NCBI RefSeq assembly: GCF_009758205.1
Contig: NZ_WRXN01000017.1
Span: 62,001 to 126,000, forward strand
Source: Chitinophaga tropicalis
GTDB lineage: Bacteria; Bacteroidota; Bacteroidia; Chitinophagales; Chitinophagaceae
Length of the DNA stretch: 64,000 nucleotides
Reading direction: 5' to 3'
The notes under the pieces were generated by a model. The model was not told the DNA's origin and did not search any database. It was given only the letters and a program-made list of their open reading frames with translations. This document shows, one piece after another, positions 54,762 to 63,824 of this stretch; position 1 is the stretch's first letter, and each line of letters starts with the position of its first letter. The translations under genes and the position numbers were made by a program.

Positions 54762-55814
54762 TTATGGTGCGCCAGCCACTGAAGAAAGACTTGCTGCCTG
54801 TTCAGTGATCGCGTTCAGCAATGTGAGCTGATTACGCGCTCTTGCCAGGTTATGTTGTTCATATTTTGCCCCGTAATACACATCATCGTTCAGGTAGTCT
54901 GCCAGGAAACGGATAGCCTGCATGTATACCATGAACTGACCTGCATAGACCAGGTGCTGTTTTTCCTCTTTACTTAATTCTTCTTCCATCTCACTGAGAT
55001 AGCCATTCACTATAGCATTGAAATAAGATGGCCTGACACTGACCTTACTGAGATCGGTTTCCTCCTCACTGGCAGGAGAGAGATAAGTCCGCATCATATC
55101 CCCGAAGTCGCTTATGAAATAACCCGGCATCATAGTATCCAGGTCTATTACACAGAGCCCTTTCTGCTCATTGTCAAACAATACGTTACTGATCTTGGTA
55201 TCATGGTGCATTACCCGCAGCTTAAAGGCAGGGTTCTGCTGTATGGATGAAAATATTTCTGTCAGGAAGGAATATCTTTTCAGCGCCCGGATAACGTCCA
55301 TGGCTTCTGCCACACGATGCTGATTCCCCTCGCGTATTGCCTGTTCAAACTGTTGGTAACGGAGTGACAGGTTATGGAAATCCGGCAGTGTTACCTGTAT
55401 CTGGCTGCAATCCAATCCGGAGAGAAGTTTTGTGAACCGGCCAAACTGCCTGGCAGCTTCATAGGCCAGTTCTTCATTATCCACCACATCATAGCTGCGG
55501 GAGCCGGTTACGAAGGGCTGCAGACGGAAGTATTCTCCCGTACCGGTGATGACCATATTTTGCTGATCAGCGGTACGTACAGGTTGTACAAAGAAATAGC
55601 CAGGATACTGCTGCTCCAGGTACCGGCCAACGGTATCTATGTTCTGAGCGATCAGCTCCGGCTTTTTAAATACCTGGTGATTGATCCTTTGCAGGATATA
55701 TGATCTCTCTCCGCAGGTTACTTTCCAGGTAGAGTTGATCAGGCCACTGCCAAAGGGGCGGACTTCGCATTCTCCTGGTTGTAATCCGTAAGCTGTTAAG
55801 ATATTGGCCTGCAT
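54762..55814 (-). CDS. Phosphotransferase-family kinase (N-acetylhexosamine kinase NahK-like)
   Basis: The 350-residue protein has the aminoglycoside/choline kinase fold: a nucleotide-loop start FGSGLINSTWKV (residues ~21-32), IdentLys-type segment SYILQRINHQVF, the Brenner catalytic loop HHDTKISNVLFD (D205, N210) and the metal-binding VIDLDTMMPG (D224). The GSGLINSTW start and the YILQRIN stretch match the NahK group, which phosphorylates GlcNAc/GalNAc at O-1; other small-molecule substrates are possible. I chose the Met at 55814 (MQANILTAYGL); the open frame extends to 55880. It is preceded, after 83 bases, by a LacI-family regulator gene on the same strand. Confidence 0.78.
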   Translation of the reverse strand: MQANILTAYGLQPGECEVRPFGSGLINSTWKVTCGERSYILQRINHQVFKKPELIAQNIDTVGRYLEQQYPGYFFVQPVRTADQQNMVITGTGEYFRLQPFVTGSRSYDVVDNEELAYEAARQFGRFTKLLSGLDCSQIQVTLPDFHNLSLRYQQFEQAIREGNQHRVAEAMDVIRALKRYSFLTEIFSSIQQNPAFKLRVMHHDTKISNVLFDNEQKGLCVIDLDTMMPGYFISDFGDMMRTYLSPASEEETDLSKVSVRPSYFNAIVNGYLSEMEEELSKEEKQHLVYAGQFMVYMQAIRFLADYLNDDVYYGAKYEQHNLARARNQLTLLNAITEQAASLSSVAGAP

Positions 55815-55897
55815 ATATACCTGTATTTCCCAAACATAAGGATAAGATATGAAAGGTGGTATGGGCAAACGGTTGCGCAAATTTTTCAGCGTAAATA

Positions 55898-56902
55898 TCA
55901 GCGGATAACCAGTCTTGAATCCAGTACAACATGCCTGAATTCATTTTTTGCCTGTTTCCCGGTAAGCAGTTCAAGGAGTATCTCCGTTGCTTTCTGTCCC
56001 TGCAGGTAAGGATATTGTTCAACGGAAGCAATAGGTGGGAAAGCCATATAGCTGCTTAAAGGCAGATTTGCATAACTTACGAACGTAATATCCTTTCCTA
56101 TCTGAAGGCCCTGTTCCAGTGCATATTGTACAGCATCTTGGGAAACATAATCATTGAACGCCACGATGGCTGTCACTTTTCTCTTATTACTCAGCAGTTG
56201 TTTCATTGCTTCCCGGGTGCCTTTTCCGGTAAGGTCTGAATTGATATTCAGTGTTGCATCGTATTTCAGCCGGTGTTTACGCAATGCCTGCTGATAACCG
56301 GTAGTCCGCTGCCGGCTGGCAATCAGTTCTTCAGGCCCGTTGATCATGCCTATTACCCGGTGCCCTTTTTCCAGCAGCAGGGATACCGCCTGCAGGGTAC
56401 CTGATTCCATATTGCACGCTACATAGTGAATATCAGTAAGATCGGGAATGCGGTCAAAAAATACTACAGGGATATTGTATTTCTGCAGCATTTCAAAGTG
56501 ACTATAGTCTACCGTATTCTTTGCCAGCGATACCAGCAGCCCGTCCACCCGGTGGTCTTTCATAATATGGGCGATCTTTTTTTCTCTTTCGGTATCGTCG
56601 TGAGACTGGCCCAGCAGTACCATATAGTCGCTTTTATTGGCCGTATCTTCTATACCGCTGATGGCGGCGGAAAAGAAGGCTTCAGAGAGCTCCGGAAGGA
56701 TAATACCCAGGGTAAAGGTCTTTTTCTGCTGGAAGAAAATAGCGGTACGGTTGGGCTCATATTGCAGTTCCCGTGCCAGGGCCTGCACCTGCATCCGGGT
56801 ACGCAAACCTATGCGCGGATGGTTATGCAGCGCCCGGGACACTGTAGAAGTGGCCAGGTTCAGCCTTTTAGCTATTTCTTTTATGGTAGGTGGATTTGCC
56901 AT
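55898..56902 (-). CDS. LacI-family transcriptional regulator
   Basis: The 334-residue repressor has an N-terminal LacI helix-turn-helix and hinge (PPTIKEIAKRLNLATSTVSR, ELQYEPNRTA), followed by a periplasmic-binding-protein-like effector domain from residue ~65 (TLGIILPELSEAFFSAAISG, VDGLLVSLA, IPVVFFDRIPD, IVAFNDYVSQDAVQYALEQG). The effector is likely a sugar. It lies upstream of, and likely with, the NahK-like kinase gene and diverges from the MacB-type permease gene 97 bases away. I see no clear palindromic operator in the gap. Confidence 0.9.
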   Translation of the reverse strand: MANPPTIKEIAKRLNLATSTVSRALHNHPRIGLRTRMQVQALARELQYEPNRTAIFFQQKKTFTLGIILPELSEAFFSAAISGIEDTANKSDYMVLLGQSHDDTEREKKIAHIMKDHRVDGLLVSLAKNTVDYSHFEMLQKYNIPVVFFDRIPDLTDIHYVACNMESGTLQAVSLLLEKGHRVIGMINGPEELIASRQRTTGYQQALRKHRLKYDATLNINSDLTGKGTREAMKQLLSNKRKVTAIVAFNDYVSQDAVQYALEQGLQIGKDITFVSYANLPLSSYMAFPPIASVEQYPYLQGQKATEILLELLTGKQAKNEFRHVVLDSRLVIR

Positions 56903-56999
56903 CTGGACGAAATTTTCTCCCCTCAGAAGGGATAAAGTAAGCCCCTTTCCGTCTATAGAATAAAAGTACCGGAAAAAAACTTTTTATTAACTTTAATTC

Positions 57000-58274
57000 A
57001 TGCAGTTCCGTGACATATTTTCCCTCGCTTATCGCTCTGTTAGCGGCAATCGTTTGCGCGCAGGGCTCACTATTTCCATAATTGGATTCGGTATTATGGC
57101 CCTGGTAGGAATTTTTACCGCCATTGACAGTATGAAAGGTAGTATTTACAGCAGTTTTGCCAATATGGGAGCCAACAGCTTCAACATACAGAGCAGGGCG
57201 CTGAAAATACGCATGGGGGGTGGAGACGCCGCCGTAAAAGGAAACCGGAAAACCAGGAAGACCAAAACCTCCAACAGCAATATTCCTATTACCTACAGGG
57301 AAGCTACAGACTTTAAGCAACGCTATACTTTTCCTGCAGTAGTGAGTATTTCGTTCAATGCTACCCAGAGCGCTACCGTGTATAAGGGAGAGAAGAAAAC
57401 GAATCCCAATGTAAGGGTGATGGGTGGAGACGAGAATTACCTGGCACTATCCAATTATACATTGGTAGAAGGCCGTAACCTGAACCTGCTGGATGTGGAA
57501 ACAGGCCGGAATGTAGCTATACTGGGAATGGATGTTGCCAAAAAACTGTATGGAGATAATCTGAAGAACGTAGTGAACAGCAATATACGTGTAGGGAATG
57601 TGCGCTACAGGGTAGTTGGCGTACTGAAACCCAAAGGAAACAGTGGGTTCATGAGTGCAGATAATATTGTGATCACGACGGTGAGCAATACACGGAGAGT
57701 GTTTGAACGGCCCAATGCCTCTTACAATGTAGGGGTATCCGTAACAGATATCACGAAGATGGAACCTGCAATAGGGGAGGCAACCGGGTTGCTGAGAATT
57801 ATCCGTCACCTGAGCCTGAATGAAGAAGAGAATTTTTATATCAATAAAAGCGACAGCATTGCAGAGATGCTGTACAACAGTTTAGGGTTTGTGACGCTGG
57901 CAGCTATACTGATAGGTATTATTACCCTGTTCGGTTCTGCTATCGGGCTGACCAACATCATGCTGGTATCTGTTGCAGAACGTACCCGTGAAATAGGAGT
58001 GATCAAGGCGCTGGGCGCCACCAGGAAATCCATCCGTCAGCAGTTTGTGTATGAGGCTATTATCATCAGTATGCTGGGAGGTTTGCTGGGAGTGATCCTT
58101 GGTATGTTAATCGGCAATCTTGTTTCAGTTTTACTGAACACCAACTTTATAGTTCCCTGGGTATGGATCTTTACAGGTATCATGCTCTGTGCCGCAGTAG
58201 GGCTTATTGCAGGCATCTTCCCGGCTATCAAGGCATCCAGGCTGGACCCGATAGTTGCTTTACGTTATGAATAA
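57000..58274 (+). CDS. ABC transporter permease, MacB/FtsX type
   Basis: The 424-residue permease has an N-terminal membrane segment (LTISIIGFGIMALVGIFTA, residues ~25-45), a MacB-type periplasmic domain to about residue 290, and three C-terminal membrane segments of the FtsX domain with the signature ERTREIGVIKALGATRKSIR and the ending FPAIKASRLDPIVALRYE. A basic Lys/Arg/Asn linker (residues ~78-97) is unusual. No ATPase gene is adjacent. A TAACTTTA box ends four bases before the ATG, so the leader may be absent or very short. The GntP-type gene follows by 35 bases. Confidence 0.88.
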   Translation: MQFRDIFSLAYRSVSGNRLRAGLTISIIGFGIMALVGIFTAIDSMKGSIYSSFANMGANSFNIQSRALKIRMGGGDAAVKGNRKTRKTKTSNSNIPITYREATDFKQRYTFPAVVSISFNATQSATVYKGEKKTNPNVRVMGGDENYLALSNYTLVEGRNLNLLDVETGRNVAILGMDVAKKLYGDNLKNVVNSNIRVGNVRYRVVGVLKPKGNSGFMSADNIVITTVSNTRRVFERPNASYNVGVSVTDITKMEPAIGEATGLLRIIRHLSLNEEENFYINKSDSIAEMLYNSLGFVTLAAILIGIITLFGSAIGLTNIMLVSVAERTREIGVIKALGATRKSIRQQFVYEAIIISMLGGLLGVILGMLIGNLVSVLLNTNFIVPWVWIFTGIMLCAAVGLIAGIFPAIKASRLDPIVALRYE

Positions 58275-58309
58275 CCGTCTGGTCGCTGCCAGATAACCAA
58301 AAGATTTTC

Positions 58310-59647
58310 ATGATTTTATTAGTTGTTCTGGTTTCTATCCTGCTACTTGTATTGCTGGTAGCATATTACCGGCTTAATGCCTTTATTGCCTTCATTATAG
58401 TTTGTCTCTTCATGGGCGCGGCACTGAATATTTTCAGGGAGCCGGCAGAAAGGATGTCTATTACTGCTATTACCCAATCCATACAGACAGGCATAGGCAA
58501 AACACTGGGCTCGCTGGTGGTCATCATTGTATTTGGAAGTATGCTGGGAAAGCTGGTGGCAGAGAGTGGTGCCGCACAGCGTATTGCCAACGTGCTGATG
58601 CAGCTGTTTGGCAGAAAGTATGTGCAATGGTCGCTTATGCTTACAGGCTTCATAGTAGGCATTCCCCTGTTTTACAATATCGGGTTTGTGCTGATGGTGC
58701 CGCTGATCTTTACAGTGGCCGCACGTACAGGGCTTCCCGCCGTTTACCTGGGTATTCCCATGCTGGCATCATTATCTGTTACACATGGTTATTTACCGCC
58801 GCATCCTTCACCTACTGCATTGGTAAATACTTTCCATGCAGATATGGGATTAACGCTCTTATTGGGCCTTATAGTGGCTATTCCTGCTATCGTGCTGGCA
58901 GGACCCGTATTCAGTCGTTTCCTTAAACAATATAAACAGGAGCCTGCATCGCTTTTTACTTCAGAGCCGCTGCCGGAAAGTGAATTGCCCGGAATGGCGG
59001 TCAGTATCCTTGCAGCCCTCCTGCCGGTAATACTGCTGGCCGTTGCAGCCTTACTGAAACTGTATGCAATGCCAGGCAGCCCTGCAGAAGAGCTCTCTAC
59101 CTGGATAGGAGACCCTGTAGTGGTGATGCTGGCAGCTGTATTGAACGGGATCATCCTGCTGGGGCTTGCAAGAGGCTGGGCTGTGAAAAAGGTGATGGGC
59201 ATACTGGAAAGTGCGGTGCGTGACGTAGCTGGTATTATCCTGATCATAGGCGGTTCCGGCGCTTTAACACAGATGCTGCTGGATAGTAAGGTGAGTACTG
59301 TAATAACAGATAGTCTGACCAGTATGCATATGAACCCCATAGTGCTTGCCTGGGTCATTGCCGCATTGATACGCGTGAGTGTAGGATCGGCTACTGTGGC
59401 CGGGCTGACCACCGCCGGTATTTTAGCGCCGATAGCGCTGGCTTCACATGTAAATCCCAGCCTGATGGTACTGGCCACAGGTGCAGGTAGCCTGATGTTC
59501 TCCCATGTGAATGACGGCGGCTTCTGGATGTTCAAGGAATACTTTAACTTGTCAGTGAAGGACACTTTCAGGACCTGGACCATCATGGAGACTATCGTGT
59601 CTGTTGCTGGCCTGATAGGCTGTCTCATCTTAAACATCTTTATATAA
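58310..59647 (+). CDS. GntP-family permease (gluconate or D-serine type)
   Basis: The 445-residue inner-membrane protein has about 12-14 membrane segments. LGSLVVIIVFGSMLGKLVAE, IPLFYNIGFVLMVPLIFT and THGYLPPHPSPTALVNTF are strong GntP-family motifs; members carry gluconate, other sugar acids or D-serine (DsdX) with protons. The following three genes (RidA, D-threonine aldolase/D-serine dehydratase-like enzyme, dipeptidase) suit a D-amino-acid substrate better than gluconate, and no gluconate kinase is near. That choice is an inference from context. It is 25 bases before the RidA gene. Confidence 0.9.
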   Translation: MILLVVLVSILLLVLLVAYYRLNAFIAFIIVCLFMGAALNIFREPAERMSITAITQSIQTGIGKTLGSLVVIIVFGSMLGKLVAESGAAQRIANVLMQLFGRKYVQWSLMLTGFIVGIPLFYNIGFVLMVPLIFTVAARTGLPAVYLGIPMLASLSVTHGYLPPHPSPTALVNTFHADMGLTLLLGLIVAIPAIVLAGPVFSRFLKQYKQEPASLFTSEPLPESELPGMAVSILAALLPVILLAVAALLKLYAMPGSPAEELSTWIGDPVVVMLAAVLNGIILLGLARGWAVKKVMGILESAVRDVAGIILIIGGSGALTQMLLDSKVSTVITDSLTSMHMNPIVLAWVIAALIRVSVGSATVAGLTTAGILAPIALASHVNPSLMVLATGAGSLMFSHVNDGGFWMFKEYFNLSVKDTFRTWTIMETIVSVAGLIGCLILNIFI

Positions 59648-59672
59648 TTTACAGACGATAAATCAGTGATCT

Positions 59673-60134
59673 ATGACACCATCAGAGAATTTCAAAGCAT
59701 TAGGATTGTCATTGCCGCCTGCACCGGCTCCTTTAGGTGTTTATAAACCTTATCTTATTGATGGCAAGTATCTTTATTTATCCGGCCATGGTCCGGTACA
59801 GGACGATAAGAACCTGATCATAGGCCGTATTGGCGTTGAAATGGATATAGAAGCTGGTAAGCTGGCTGCCAGACAGGTAGGGCTGACCATGCTGTCTACC
59901 ATTATTACCAACCTGGGTAGCCTGGATAAAGTAAAACGGGTGATCAAAGTATTGGGTATGGTGAACTGTACGCCTGATTTTGGCCGTCATCCCTATGTTA
60001 TCAACGGCGCAAGCGAGCTGTTTGCCAAAGTATGGGGTGAAGATAACGGGATCGGGGTACGTAGCGCTGTGGGCATGGGCTCCCTGCCAGACAATATTCC
60101 GGTTGAGATAGAGGCACTGTTTGAACTGCATTAA
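59673..60134 (+). CDS. RidA/YjgF-family enamine/imine deaminase
   Basis: The 153-residue trimeric enzyme hydrolyses reactive 2-aminoacrylate and similar enamines set free by PLP-dependent dehydratases. The catalytic Arg is R130 in GIGVRSAVGMGSLPDN and the paired Glu E145, spaced 15 residues as in E. coli RidA (R105/E120). It is of the longer YjgF-like subgroup with an N-terminal extension (residues 1-25). It lies nine bases before the PLP enzyme gene, a placement that matches its usual job of detoxifying that enzyme's product. Confidence 0.88.
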   Translation: MTPSENFKALGLSLPPAPAPLGVYKPYLIDGKYLYLSGHGPVQDDKNLIIGRIGVEMDIEAGKLAARQVGLTMLSTIITNLGSLDKVKRVIKVLGMVNCTPDFGRHPYVINGASELFAKVWGEDNGIGVRSAVGMGSLPDNIPVEIEALFELH

Positions 60135-60143
60135 TCAGACCTT

Positions 60144-61247
60144 ATGCATTGGTATGAACTACATAATATCAATACGGTAGATACACCTGCCGTATTGGTT
60201 TATCCTGATCGTATGCGGGATAATATCCTGCTGCTGAAAGAAACAGTGAAGGATGTACAGTGTCTGCGTCCGCATATTAAGACCAGTAAAATGGTGGAGG
60301 CGATACAACTGCTGCAGGAAGAAGGGATCAGCAAATTCAAATGTGCCACTATTGCAGAAGCAGAAATGCTGGGCATGGCTGGTGCACAGGACGTACTGCT
60401 GGCCTATCAGCCGGTAGGCCCTAAAGCAAACCGCTTGCTGAACCTGGTAGAGCACTATCCTGAAACAAGATATTCCTGCCTGGTAGATAATAGTACGTCT
60501 GCTGTGGCTATCGCCGCATTATTTGCCGCAGCACAGAAGGTAATGCCGGTATATGTTGATCTCAATGTAGGTATGAACAGAACGGGCATTATTCCCGGAG
60601 ATGCCGCATTAGCGCTCTATAAGGAGCTGCTGCACCTGCCGGGCATCACTCCCCTGGGCTTACATGTCTATGATGGTCATTTGCATGATGAAGACCCTGT
60701 TATCCGCAGGGAGAAATGTAATGCTGCTTTTGCCCCTGTGCAGCAGCTGGCAGAAGCTATTACAGACAGTTGGGCCCCTGCTCCCCGCATTATAGCCGGT
60801 GGTTCACCTACATATGCTTTTCACGCAGAAAGGGAAGGAGTGGAATGTAGCCCCGGTACCTTCATATTCTGGGATTGGGGATACCGTCAGCATCTGCCGG
60901 AACAACAGTTTGAATATGCCGCACTGGTAGCAACACGGGTGATCTCTGTAATAGATGATGAACGTATTTGCGCAGACCTGGGACACAAAGCCATTGCCCC
61001 GGAAAACCCGCAGCCCAGGATACATTTCCTCAATGTACCTGATGCACAGCTGATGGGACAAAGCGAAGAACACCTGGTTATAAAGGTGCCCGACAGTTCA
61101 TTGTACCCGGTAGGTACAGTACTGTATGGAGTGCCTCTGCACATCTGCCCTACAATAGCGCTGCATGAACGTGTAGGTGTAGTAGAAGGAAATAACTGTA
61201 TCGACTATTGGAAAGTGATAGCGAGAGACAGGAAGATCATGTTTTAA
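60144..61247 (+). CDS. D-threonine aldolase / D-serine dehydratase-like PLP enzyme (DSD1 family)
   Basis: The 367-residue enzyme is an alanine-racemase-like TIM-barrel PLP protein. The PLP lysine is K46 in LRPHIKTSKM, followed by FKCATIAEAEML, GLHVYDGHLHDE, and a C-terminal DSD1-like beta domain. The metal site H333-x-C335 (YGVPLHICPT) matches what I recall for eukaryote-type zinc D-serine dehydratase (His and Cys), while Alcaligenes D-threonine aldolase has His and Asp at that place. That leans toward a dehydratase giving pyruvate or 2-oxobutyrate through 2-aminoacrylate or a similar enamine, which fits RidA next door. Substrate is unproven. It is nine bases after RidA and 22 before the dipeptidase. 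Confidence 0.82.
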   Translation: MHWYELHNINTVDTPAVLVYPDRMRDNILLLKETVKDVQCLRPHIKTSKMVEAIQLLQEEGISKFKCATIAEAEMLGMAGAQDVLLAYQPVGPKANRLLNLVEHYPETRYSCLVDNSTSAVAIAALFAAAQKVMPVYVDLNVGMNRTGIIPGDAALALYKELLHLPGITPLGLHVYDGHLHDEDPVIRREKCNAAFAPVQQLAEAITDSWAPAPRIIAGGSPTYAFHAEREGVECSPGTFIFWDWGYRQHLPEQQFEYAALVATRVISVIDDERICADLGHKAIAPENPQPRIHFLNVPDAQLMGQSEEHLVIKVPDSSLYPVGTVLYGVPLHICPTIALHERVGVVEGNNCIDYWKVIARDRKIMF

Positions 61248-61269
61248 AGATCCATAAAATAATACGGAG

Positions 61270-62346
61270 ATGTTTATAATAGACGCGCATCTTGACCTGA
61301 GCATGAACGCAATGGAATGGAACCGTAACCTGAGATTGCCGGTGAATGATATCAGGAAGCGTGAGGAAGGGATGACAGACAAGCCAGACCGTGCAAAGGG
61401 AGTAGTATCATTTCCTGAGCTAAGGAAAGGAAATATCGGGTTGGTAGTGGCTACGCAGATAGCAAGATTTGTAGCGCCGGACAATCCGTTACCCGGATGG
61501 TTCTCGCCCGAACAGGCCTGGGCCCAGACACAAGGACAACTGGCCTGGTATAAAGCAATGGAAGATGCAGGAGAAATGGTGCAGATCGGTAACCTGGCAG
61601 CTCTGGAAAAACATCTGGCCCTGTGGAATGATGGAACTCCCAATACCAATAAACCGGTCGGCTACATTCTCAGCCTTGAAGGAGCAGATTCCATTGTAGA
61701 TATTGGCTACCTGGAACGTGCCTACAACAACGGATTACGTGCCGTCGGACCTGCACATTATGGTCCCGGGCGCTATGCCCAGGGAACGGACGCTACCGGT
61801 TTTATGGGGGCTAAAGGGCAGGCACTGCTGAAAGAAATGGAACGCCTGGGCATTATCCTTGATGCCACACATCTCTGTGATGACAGTTTCTGGGAAGCTA
61901 TGGACCATTACCACGGCCCCGTGTGGGCCAGTCATAACAACTGTCGTGAACTGGTAAACCATAACAGGCAATTCTCTGACGATCAGTTGAAAGAGCTTAT
62001 AAGCCGGGGAGCCGTCATTGGCGGCGCTATGGACGCCTGGATGATGGTACCGGGATGGGTAAGGGGAGTGTCAGAGCCCAAAGCAATGGATTGTTCCCTG
62101 GAAGTATTGATAGATCATATGGACCATATCTGCCAGCTGGCAGGTAATGCACTGCACATAGGTATCGGTTCTGACCTGGACGGTGCCTTTGGTAAGGAGC
62201 AATGTCCCTATGACCTGGAAACTATCGCAGACCTGCAGAAAATACCTGCATTGTTTGCAAAAAGAGGATATTCAGCTGCTGATATCGATAATATCATGCA
62301 CGGCAACTGGCTGCGCATGCTGAGAAAGGCCTGGGGCGGTCAGTAA
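61270..62346 (+). CDS. Membrane dipeptidase, peptidase family M19
   Basis: The 358-residue di-zinc enzyme is of the renal dipeptidase type. The metal set is present: H-x-D in DAHLDLS (residues ~5-11), E in LSLEGADS, H in LDATHLCDD, H in WASHNNCREL and D in GIGSDLDGAF. Family members cut dipeptides, often with a D-residue at the C-terminal position. No signal peptide is visible, so it probably acts in the cytoplasm on imported dipeptides. It follows the PLP enzyme by 22 bases and its last seven bases overlap the 3' end of a minus-strand gene. Confidence 0.92.
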   Translation: MFIIDAHLDLSMNAMEWNRNLRLPVNDIRKREEGMTDKPDRAKGVVSFPELRKGNIGLVVATQIARFVAPDNPLPGWFSPEQAWAQTQGQLAWYKAMEDAGEMVQIGNLAALEKHLALWNDGTPNTNKPVGYILSLEGADSIVDIGYLERAYNNGLRAVGPAHYGPGRYAQGTDATGFMGAKGQALLKEMERLGIILDATHLCDDSFWEAMDHYHGPVWASHNNCRELVNHNRQFSDDQLKELISRGAVIGGAMDAWMMVPGWVRGVSEPKAMDCSLEVLIDHMDHICQLAGNALHIGIGSDLDGAFGKEQCPYDLETIADLQKIPALFAKRGYSAADIDNIMHGNWLRMLRKAWGGQ

Positions 62347-62711
62347 AATAATTGCGACAATACATTTGTACCGTCGTTTGTAGGAGGTTTTAACTGCAGG
62401 AACTGTTCATATTGCTCCGGCTTCAGTATCGCTTTTAGTTTCCTGTAAAAGCCATTATGAAAACTGTTTAGCTTAGTATCATATGCCTTTTCGTTATCCC
62501 TTGCAAGCGGCAGGATATTAGCACGTTGCTTCAGAAAGGCAGTGACCACATCCAGTATCTTCGGTTTCTGAACATCAGTCAGTGATAAGGCGGTGCCAAG
62601 TTTACTGGTAATAGAGCTGGCATTGCCTTCAAGGTTTGAGAGAGGCGCCTGTGCATAAGTAACAGGCAGTAAGAACAGGGAAAGGCAAAGCAACAGGAAT
62701 ATGTTTTTCAT
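62340..62711 (-). CDS. Small exported helical protein, Spy/CpxP-like in outline
   Basis: The 123-residue protein has a signal peptide (NIFLLLCLSLFLLPVTYAQ) and a helical mature part. SLTDVQKPKILDVVTAFLKQ and LKPEQYEQFLQL recall the LTxxQ repeats of Spy/CpxP-type periplasmic proteins, but the match is weak. Its end overlaps the dipeptidase gene by seven bases, tail to tail. Function unknown. Confidence 0.65.
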   Translation of the reverse strand: MKNIFLLLCLSLFLLPVTYAQAPLSNLEGNASSITSKLGTALSLTDVQKPKILDVVTAFLKQRANILPLARDNEKAYDTKLNSFHNGFYRKLKAILKPEQYEQFLQLKPPTNDGTNVLSQLFY

Positions 62712-62803
62712 ATAGTATTGGCTTTGCTAAGGAAGTTAATGTTTTTATGGCATCCTGATCCTATTTAATTCCGTATGTTATAGCATATACCTGTTACCCT
62801 TAT

Positions 62804-63745
62804 ATGCATACACCATCTTCATTGAACAGTCAGACGCCTTTGTTTTTACTATTGGTATTATTGTTCTTTTTGCAGGGAACAGGATGCTCCAAGGATGGAC
62901 TCAGAAGAGCAGAGCATGGAGGAGATACAACAATTCCGGGCGGCCCCACAGATACTATTCCGGATGACACGGCCAAACCTCTTGCGGCACTTGAATTTCT
63001 CAATGAACATTATGGAACGGATTCCCAGCAGGTGATGGATATTTACCTGCCTGCCGGCAGAAGCAAAGAGATAACGCAGATCATGGTATTTATTCATGGT
63101 GGCGGATGGATGGGATCAGACAAGAGTGATTACACAGAGAACATCAATGATATGAAGAACAGGGATGCCCGCTATGCCTATGTAAATCTCAATTACAGGC
63201 TGGTAAAAGACGGGAAGAACCAGTTCCCGGCCGCAGAAGAAGATATTAAAGCTGCGCTGGAGCATGTGTGGGCACTTACAGATTCTTTTCATATCTCACC
63301 GCTTACAGCGGTAATAGGAGTGAGTGCCGGAGCACATCTCACAGCCCTGGAGGCGTTTAAGCACAATACAAAAGGTTATATCCGGTCAGTTGTTTGCATA
63401 TCAGGGGTATATGATATGAAACGCTTTCATGACGAGGGCAGCGCCGGAGTGGCGCCATTGGCAGTGCTGGTCCTGGGTGGTACGCCTGAAGGAAAGCCGG
63501 AGCTTTATTATTCCTCCAGCCCTGTAAATTATGTGACGGAGAAAGGGCCTTCTACTTTACTGATGCATGGTACGGAAGATACCCTGGCCCGTTATAACCA
63601 GGCGCTGGCTATGGATAGCTTGTTAAAGAAAGCGGGGGTTGTACATGAAATGTACAGCTATAATGGCGGGCATTCTATTCCTGCAGAGCTTCTTAATGAA
63701 GCAGCAGACAGGATGTTCACTTTTGTGGCAAGGTATACAAAGTGA
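62804..63745 (+). CDS. Alpha/beta-hydrolase lipoprotein (esterase/lipase or BD-FAE-like)
   Basis: The 313-residue lipoprotein has a lipobox GTGC with C28, then a low-complexity linker to about residue 60. The hydrolase fold is clear: VFIHGGGWMGSDK (oxyanion hole), the nucleophile Ser in VIGVSAGAHLTALE, the acid Asp in LLMHGTEDTLARY and the His in YNGGHSIPAEL. The HGGGW motif places it in the hormone-sensitive lipase/esterase group; substrate unknown. It is a single gene between a minus-strand small protein and rplI. Confidence 0.88.
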   Translation: MHTPSSLNSQTPLFLLLVLLFFLQGTGCSKDGLRRAEHGGDTTIPGGPTDTIPDDTAKPLAALEFLNEHYGTDSQQVMDIYLPAGRSKEITQIMVFIHGGGWMGSDKSDYTENINDMKNRDARYAYVNLNYRLVKDGKNQFPAAEEDIKAALEHVWALTDSFHISPLTAVIGVSAGAHLTALEAFKHNTKGYIRSVVCISGVYDMKRFHDEGSAGVAPLAVLVLGGTPEGKPELYYSSSPVNYVTEKGPSTLLMHGTEDTLARYNQALAMDSLLKKAGVVHEMYSYNGGHSIPAELLNEAADRMFTFVARYTK

Positions 63746-63769
63746 TCACTATATGATAAATAACTGCAT

Positions 63770-63802
63770 AAAAAAATCCCGCCACATTTGCATGGGCGGG
63801 AT
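63770..63802 (-). terminator. Intrinsic terminator of rplI (minus strand)
   Basis: ATCCCGCC at 63776-63783 pairs with GGCGGGAT at 63795-63802; on the minus strand seven T's follow (63776-63770). Confidence 0.88.
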
Positions 63803-63824
63803 CTTTCAGCAGAATATTATAGTC

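Noticed and set aside
58278..58293. TCTGG/CCAGA hairpin between the MacB-type permease and the GntP permease
   Set aside because: Five base pairs only, no T-run; too short to be called.
58789..59637. A 282-codon minus-strand frame inside the GntP permease gene
   Set aside because: A shadow of a hydrophobic coding frame; the plus-strand protein has clear family motifs.
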